Source: Lachnospiraceae bacterium
Lineage (GTDB): Bacteria; Bacillota; Clostridia; Lachnospirales; Lachnospiraceae
Length of the DNA stretch: 20,469 nt
NCBI GenBank assembly: GCA_003542935.1
Contig: DPJQ01000199.1
Span: 1-20,469, forward strand
Reading direction: 5' to 3'
Shown: piece by piece, positions 16,161 through 20,469 of the stretch
How the letters are laid out: every line of letters begins with the position of its first letter
Position numbering within the stretch: the first letter of the stretch is position 1
Position numbers and translations under genes: made by a program
Notes under the pieces: generated by a model
Told to the model about the DNA's origin: nothing
Seen by the model: the letters and a program-made list of their open reading frames with translations, nothing else
Database searches by the model: none

Positions 16161-18578
16161 ATGAATACATCATTATCATGGATAAAAAAATATGTGCCGG
16201 ATCTGGATGTGACACCCCAGGAATATGTGGATGCGATGACCCTGTCCGGGACAAAAGCGGAAGGGTATGTGAAGCTCGATGCGGATTTGGACAAGATCGT
16301 GGTGGGTCAGATCAAAAAAGTCGAAAAACATCCTGACGCCGAGAAACTGGTGATCTGCCAGGTGGATGTGGGAGACCGGAACGTTCAGATTGTCACCGGA
16401 GCGCCAAATGTAGCGGAGGGCCAGAAGGTTCCTGTGGTGCTGGACGGCGGAAAGGTGGCCGGCGGCCATGACGGCAAGATGACGCCCGGTGGCATTAAGA
16501 TAAAGAAGGGCAAGCTGAGGGGTGTGGAATCCGACGGTATGATGTGCTCCATCGAGGAGCTGGGCTCGAGCCGGGATATGTATCCGGAGTCTCCGGAGTA
16601 CGGTATCTATGTTTTCCAGGAGGATGTGACGGTGGGAGAGAGCGCGATCAGGGCTCTGGGCCTTGACGATGTCGTGGTGGAATATGAGATCACCTCCAAC
16701 CGGGTGGACTGCTACAGCGTCATCGGTATCGCCAGGGAAGCGGCGGCCACTTTTGACAAACCTTTCCATCCCCCTGTGGTGAAGGAGACAGGCAATCATG
16801 AGGATGTCCATGACTATATCCGTGCGACGGTGGAGGATACGGATCTTTGCCCCCGCTACTGTGCCCGGGTGGTAAAAAACGTCAAGATCGGGCCCTCGCC
16901 TAAGTGGATGCAGCGGTGCCTGGCATCGGTGGGCATTCGGCCCATCAACAATCTGGTGGATATCACCAACTACGTCATGGAAGAATACGGGCAGCCCATG
17001 CACGCCTATGATCTGGCCACCATCAGCGACCGGCACATCATTGTAAAGCGGGCCTCCGACGGGGACACCTTTGTGACCCTGGACGGCCAGGAGAGGAAAC
17101 TGGATCATGACGTGCTGATGATCAATGACGGGGAGAAGGCTGTGGGTCTGGCCGGTATTATGGGCGGTGAGAATTCCATGATCACGGACAGTGTGCAGGA
17201 TGTACTCTTTGAGGCTGCCTGTTTCGACGGCACAAATATCCGCCTGTCGGCCAAACGGGTGGGGCTGCGCACCGAGGCTTCCGGAAAATTTGAGAAGGGC
17301 CTTGATCCCAACAACGCCGAGGCGGCCATCAACCGCGCCTGCCAGCTCATGGAGGAGTTGGGCGCCGGTGAAGTGGTGGGCGGCATCGTGGATGTGTACC
17401 CCAAGGTAAAAAAGGAATCCCGGGTTCCCTTCGAGCCGGACAAGATCAATGCCCTGCTGGGAACGGACATTTCCACCGAGGAGATGATCGGCTACCTGAA
17501 ACGGGTGGAGCTTGTGCCGGACGCGGATACGGGAGAGATCCTCGTACCCACCTTCCGCCAGGATATCCAGCGCACTGCCGATATAGCCGAGGAGGTGGCC
17601 AGGTTCTTCGGTTATGACAATATCCCGACCACACTGCCCAGCGGGGCGGCGACGGCGGGGCGGATCTCCTTTGCGGAACGCATTGAACAGCTTGCCCGGG
17701 ATGTGATGGAGTATGAGGGATTTTGTCAGGGATACTGCTACTCTTTCGAGAGCCCCAGAGTTTTCGATAAGCTGCTGCTGCCCGCGGATGCCCCAGAGCG
17801 TGAGGCCATCCGGATATCCAACCCGCTGGGAGAGGATTTCAGTATCATGCGCACTCTGTCTCTGAATGGAATTTTGACTTCACTGGCCACAAATTATAAC
17901 CATAGAAACAAGAGCGTAAAGCTTTATGAAATCGGAAACATTTATCTGCCGAAGGAACTGCCCCTCAAGGAACTCCCCGAGGAGAGAAAAATCCTCACAC
18001 TGGGCATGTACGATGCGGGGGATTTCTTCGACATGAAAGGATCGGTGGAAAATTTCCTGAGACGGGCCGGTATAAAAGGCCATCTGGAATATGATGCCCA
18101 GGCGGGAAAAACCTTCCTGCATCCCGGCAGACAGGCGAAGATCAGTTATGAGGGGACGGTTATTGGTTTCCTGGGTGAGATCCATCCTGTGGTGGCCGAC
18201 AATTATGATCTGGGAGCCAGAACTTATGTGGCTGTTATTGACATTCCGGCTATTTTAGGGTATTGTAGCTTTAATCGGAAATATACCGGGGTTGCCAAAT
18301 TCCCGGCTGTGATGCGAGACCTGAGTATGGTCGTTCCGAAAAAGGTCAGGATCGGTGAGATTGAGCATATGATCAGCCAGAGGGGCGGCAAGCTTCTGGA
18401 GGAAGTCAGGCTTTTCGACGTTTATGAAGGGAGCCAGATCGACGAAGGCTATAAATCGGTGGCCTTCTCCGTTACGTTCCGCGCGGCAGATCGTACTTTG
18501 TCCGAAGCGGATATCACGGGTGTGATGAAAAAGATTTTGAACGGACTGGAAAGTATGGGAATTGTGTTGAGACAGTAG
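16161..18578 (+). CDS. pheT: Phenylalanine--tRNA ligase beta subunit
   Basis: PheT is the partner of PheS, binding tRNA-Phe and editing mischarged Tyr-tRNA. The 805-residue length matches the bacterial family. Visible domains in order are an N-terminal tRNA-binding (EMAP-like) domain at about 40-150 (VGQIKKVEKHPDAEKLVICQ), B3/B4 editing domain at about 200-400 (CPRYCARVVKNVKIGPSPKW, NNLVDITNYVMEEYGQPMHA), B5 domain at about 405-475, a catalytic-like core (DIAEEVARFFGYDNIPTTLP), and a C-terminal FDX-ACB anticodon-binding domain (KFPAVMRDLSMVVPKKVRIG). The ribosome binding site AGGAGGAGGGAG is strong. It is co-transcribed with pheS under T-box control. Confidence 0.97.
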   Translation: MNTSLSWIKKYVPDLDVTPQEYVDAMTLSGTKAEGYVKLDADLDKIVVGQIKKVEKHPDAEKLVICQVDVGDRNVQIVTGAPNVAEGQKVPVVLDGGKVAGGHDGKMTPGGIKIKKGKLRGVESDGMMCSIEELGSSRDMYPESPEYGIYVFQEDVTVGESAIRALGLDDVVVEYEITSNRVDCYSVIGIAREAAATFDKPFHPPVVKETGNHEDVHDYIRATVEDTDLCPRYCARVVKNVKIGPSPKWMQRCLASVGIRPINNLVDITNYVMEEYGQPMHAYDLATISDRHIIVKRASDGDTFVTLDGQERKLDHDVLMINDGEKAVGLAGIMGGENSMITDSVQDVLFEAACFDGTNIRLSAKRVGLRTEASGKFEKGLDPNNAEAAINRACQLMEELGAGEVVGGIVDVYPKVKKESRVPFEPDKINALLGTDISTEEMIGYLKRVELVPDADTGEILVPTFRQDIQRTADIAEEVARFFGYDNIPTTLPSGAATAGRISFAERIEQLARDVMEYEGFCQGYCYSFESPRVFDKLLLPADAPEREAIRISNPLGEDFSIMRTLSLNGILTSLATNYNHRNKSVKLYEIGNIYLPKELPLKELPEERKILTLGMYDAGDFFDMKGSVENFLRRAGIKGHLEYDAQAGKTFLHPGRQAKISYEGTVIGFLGEIHPVVADNYDLGARTYVAVIDIPAILGYCSFNRKYTGVAKFPAVMRDLSMVVPKKVRIGEIEHMISQRGGKLLEEVRLFDVYEGSQIDEGYKSVAFSVTFRAADRTLSEADITGVMKKILNGLESMGIVLRQ

Positions 18579-18624
18579 AGAGAAGGTAATTGGGAAAGCT
18601 TTGAGCAGTTACAGAAAATGAGTT

Positions 18625-18662
18625 GCCGCTCTGCCGGATCTGCTCCGGCGGGCGGCGGTTTT
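18625..18662 (+). terminator. GC-rich hairpin between pheT and the phosphatase gene
   Basis: GCCGCTCTGCCGGA (18625-18638) pairs with TCCGGCGGGCGGC (18644-18656) with one bulge and one G-T pair, followed by GGTTTT. It is probably a weak terminator or attenuator ending most pheST transcripts, 47 bases after the pheT stop and 19 bases before the next start codon. Confidence 0.6.
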
Positions 18663-18680
18663 GTGCTATCGGGAGGGATT

Positions 18681-19334
18681 ATGAGGATATTGATTTTGAG
18701 GCATGGTGAGACAGAGTGGAATACATGCGCCCGCCTGCAAGGACAGACAGATATTCCTCTGAATGAGAACGGTGTCCGGTTGGCCGGGATCACCGGAGAA
18801 AAAATGAGGGATGTCCCGATAGATATCTGCTATACCAGTCCCCTGGAGCGCGCGAAAGAGACTGCCCGATTGATACTGGGAGACAGGCATGTTCCGATAA
18901 TTGAAGATGTTCGTTTGAAAGAGATTAGTTTTGGGAGCTGGGAAGGGATATGTTGCAGGAGAGGGCAGAATGAGCTACCGAAAGATTTTTTGGAGAATTT
19001 CTACATAAACCCCTTTTCGCCCCGGATGGTGATGCCGGAGGATGGCGAGTCGTTCAGGGAGCTGAGTGAGAGGACTCAGGATTTTGTCCGTGATCTGACG
19101 GCTGACCCGTCTCTGCAGGATAAGCATGTGCTCCTGTCCTGCCATGGCTGTTCCTCCCGCGCACTGTTGGGATATATGAGCGGTACACCGCTGGAGAAGG
19201 ATTTCTGGCGCGGCACCGTGCCTCCGAATTGCAGCGTCAGTGTTGTGGATTACCGGGATGGATCCTTCACTGTGATAGAGGAGGATCGCATCTATTATGA
19301 CAAAAAGGAATGGAAGAATCACTATGAGCGTTGA
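18681..19334 (+). CDS. Histidine phosphatase family protein (phosphoglycerate mutase-like)
   Basis: Enzymes of this family transfer or remove phosphate through a phosphohistidine; substrates range from phosphoglycerate to alpha-ribazole phosphate and cannot be told from sequence alone. The 217-residue protein has the catalytic LRHGETEWN near its start, with the nucleophilic histidine at residue 8, then YTSPLERAKETA, LKEISFGSWEG, and the second histidine in LLSCHGCSSRALL, where the family more often has a variant such as VSHG. I chose the ATG at 18681, preceded by GGGAGG, because the motif begins immediately; the in-frame upstream extension from 18618 runs through the hairpin. It overlaps the queA start by 11 bases, so the two are likely translationally linked, although I know of no functional tie. 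Confidence 0.88.
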   Translation: MRILILRHGETEWNTCARLQGQTDIPLNENGVRLAGITGEKMRDVPIDICYTSPLERAKETARLILGDRHVPIIEDVRLKEISFGSWEGICCRRGQNELPKDFLENFYINPFSPRMVMPEDGESFRELSERTQDFVRDLTADPSLQDKHVLLSCHGCSSRALLGYMSGTPLEKDFWRGTVPPNCSVSVVDYRDGSFTVIEEDRIYYDKKEWKNHYER

Positions 19335-20361
19335 AATGAAAACTTCGGATTTTGCCTATGAGCTGCCGAAGGAACTGATCGCCCAGGATCCCCTGAAAGA
19401 CCGGTCGGCATCCCGGCTTCTGTATCTGGATCGGGAAACGGGGGCCTGCACCCATGGTGTGTTCCGGGATGTTCTGAAATATCTTCGTTCCGGGGATACC
19501 CTGGTGGTCAACGATACCCGGGTGATACCGGCCCGGCTGTATGGGCATAAGCCGGATACCGGTGCGGCCATCGAGGTGCTGTTGCTGAAACGGAAAGAGA
19601 AAGATGTGTGGGAGACCCTGGTGCGCCCCGGGAAGAAGATGAAGCCCGGAGCTAAAGTATCTTTCGGTGAGGGTCTTCTGACGGGAGAGGTGCTGGACGT
19701 GGTGGAGGAAGGCAACCGCCTGATTCGCTTTAATTATCAAGGGATTTTTGAGGAAATTCTGGATCGGCTGGGAGAGATGCCTCTGCCTCCCTATATTACC
19801 CACAAACTGGAAGACAGAGAACGTTACCAGACGGTATATGCCAGACACAACGGTTCGGCGGCAGCTCCTACTGCGGGGCTGCATTTCACAGAGGAACTCC
19901 TGGACGAGGTGCGGGCCATGGGAGTGAATATAGCCCATGTCACCCTCCATGTGGGCCTTGGCACATTCCGCCCGGTTAAAGTGGAGAATGTTGAAGAACA
20001 TCACATGCATTCGGAATATTATGTGGTGGAGGAGGAACAGGCAAAATTGATCAATGATACCCGTCGGGCGGGACATCGGATCATCTCTGTGGGAACCACC
20101 AGCTGCCGTACCCTGGAGTCGGCCACAGACAGCCAGGGTATTCTCCGGGCAGGCAGTGGATGGACAGACATATTTATCTATCCGGGCTATCGTTTCCGCA
20201 TGACCGACGGGCTGATTACAAATTTTCATCTGCCGGAATCCACTCTTCTCATGCTGGTTTCCGCCCTGGCGGGCCGGGAGCATGTTCTGGCTGCCTATGA
20301 GGAAGCAGTGGAGGAACGATACCGCTTTTTTTCTTTTGGGGATGCTATGATAATCCTTTGA
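19324..20361 (+). CDS. queA: S-adenosylmethionine:tRNA ribosyltransferase-isomerase
   Basis: QueA transfers and isomerises the ribose of S-adenosylmethionine onto preQ1 in tRNA, forming epoxyqueuosine at the wobble base of GUN anticodons. The 345-residue length is standard. Family segments include TSDFAYELPKELIAQDPL near the start, DTLVVNDTRVIPARLYG, GSAAAPTAGLHFTEELL, ITHVTLHVGLGTFRPVK-like IAHVTLHVGLGTFRPVK, HMHSEYYVV, SVGTTSCRTLES and ITNFHLPESTLLMLVSALAG. The start is either the ATG at 19324, overlapping the phosphatase gene by 11 bases with GGAAG upstream, or the ATG at 19336 just past its stop. I favour 19324 for the better ribosome binding site. No other queuosine genes are in the window. 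The final 108 bases after the stop show no recognisable gene or terminator. Confidence 0.96.
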   Translation: MSVEMKTSDFAYELPKELIAQDPLKDRSASRLLYLDRETGACTHGVFRDVLKYLRSGDTLVVNDTRVIPARLYGHKPDTGAAIEVLLLKRKEKDVWETLVRPGKKMKPGAKVSFGEGLLTGEVLDVVEEGNRLIRFNYQGIFEEILDRLGEMPLPPYITHKLEDRERYQTVYARHNGSAAAPTAGLHFTEELLDEVRAMGVNIAHVTLHVGLGTFRPVKVENVEEHHMHSEYYVVEEEQAKLINDTRRAGHRIISVGTTSCRTLESATDSQGILRAGSGWTDIFIYPGYRFRMTDGLITNFHLPESTLLMLVSALAGREHVLAAYEEAVEERYRFFSFGDAMIIL

Positions 20362-20469
20362 ATATCTTAATATGTTCCGGAATGCAGAAAAACTGTCCGT
20401 GACCGGGCCCTGGCCGTTGTTATGCGTTACTGCTCACTTGCAATGTCATTTACTTAAGCCCGGACGCTG

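Noticed and set aside
18600..18612. TTGAGCAGTTAC resembling the MITE right end CTGAACAGTTAC
   Set aside because: Only a short match, with no partner end and no target duplication found; probably chance.
19267..20283. Minus-strand open frame of 338 codons
   Set aside because: Antisense shadow of queA with no motifs. Similar shadows over pheT (16176-17108) and the hydrolase (5953-6861) were rejected for the same reason.

Overview
The window looks like a chromosomal segment of a Gram-positive anaerobe of the class Clostridia, most likely a Lachnospiraceae member (inference). The supporting signs are the YesM/YesN-type two-component pair beside carbohydrate genes, the AAA-like ATPase/nuclease family common in this group, a T-box leader before pheST, a Firmicutes-style 6S RNA, strong AGGAGG ribosome binding sites, and an overall base composition near 50% GC.

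Layout. 1-3103 (minus strand): an AraC-type response regulator, cut by the window start, and its sensor histidine kinase. 3328-4917: an AAA-like ATPase with a C-terminal PD-(D/E)XK-type motif. 5098-8647: a damaged carbohydrate locus, in which a secreted GH106-like glycoside hydrolase is abruptly joined to the 3' part of an ABC sugar-binding protein that also carries a frameshift. 8801-10501: ATP-type phosphoenolpyruvate carboxykinase with its own promoter and terminator. 10502-11236: a non-coding stretch holding a 185-bp MITE-like element with 15-bp inverted ends and an exact 8-bp target duplication, followed by a 6S RNA gene with promoter and terminator. 11237-13578: a SpoIID/LytB-domain protein and a YihY/BrkB membrane protein in one operon. 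13729-14651: a DUF4143-type ATPase pseudogene with two internal deletions. 14652-15114: a possible structured RNA or terminator, then a T-box leader. 15115-18578: pheS and pheT. 18681-20361: a histidine phosphatase family protein overlapping queA.

How the genes relate. The kinase/regulator pair is of the type that controls sugar uptake and glycan breakdown, and two GTACAA direct repeats 22 bp apart just upstream of the hydrolase -10 box are a plausible regulator site. No ABC permeases are present, and the hydrolase, the binding protein and the regulator's receiver domain all carry lesions, so the pathway looks decayed or rearranged. The housekeeping genes (pckA, spoIID-like, yihY, pheST, queA) look intact.

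I did not find a convincing new multi-gene system. The most interesting items are the chimeric hydrolase/binding-protein junction, the receiver domain lacking its conserved Lys-Pro segment, the IS66-like MITE beside the 6S RNA, the doubly deleted DUF4143 gene, and an unassigned structured RNA candidate at 14698-14763. Several in-gene deletions within one window also raise the possibility of assembly artefacts, which read mapping would settle.
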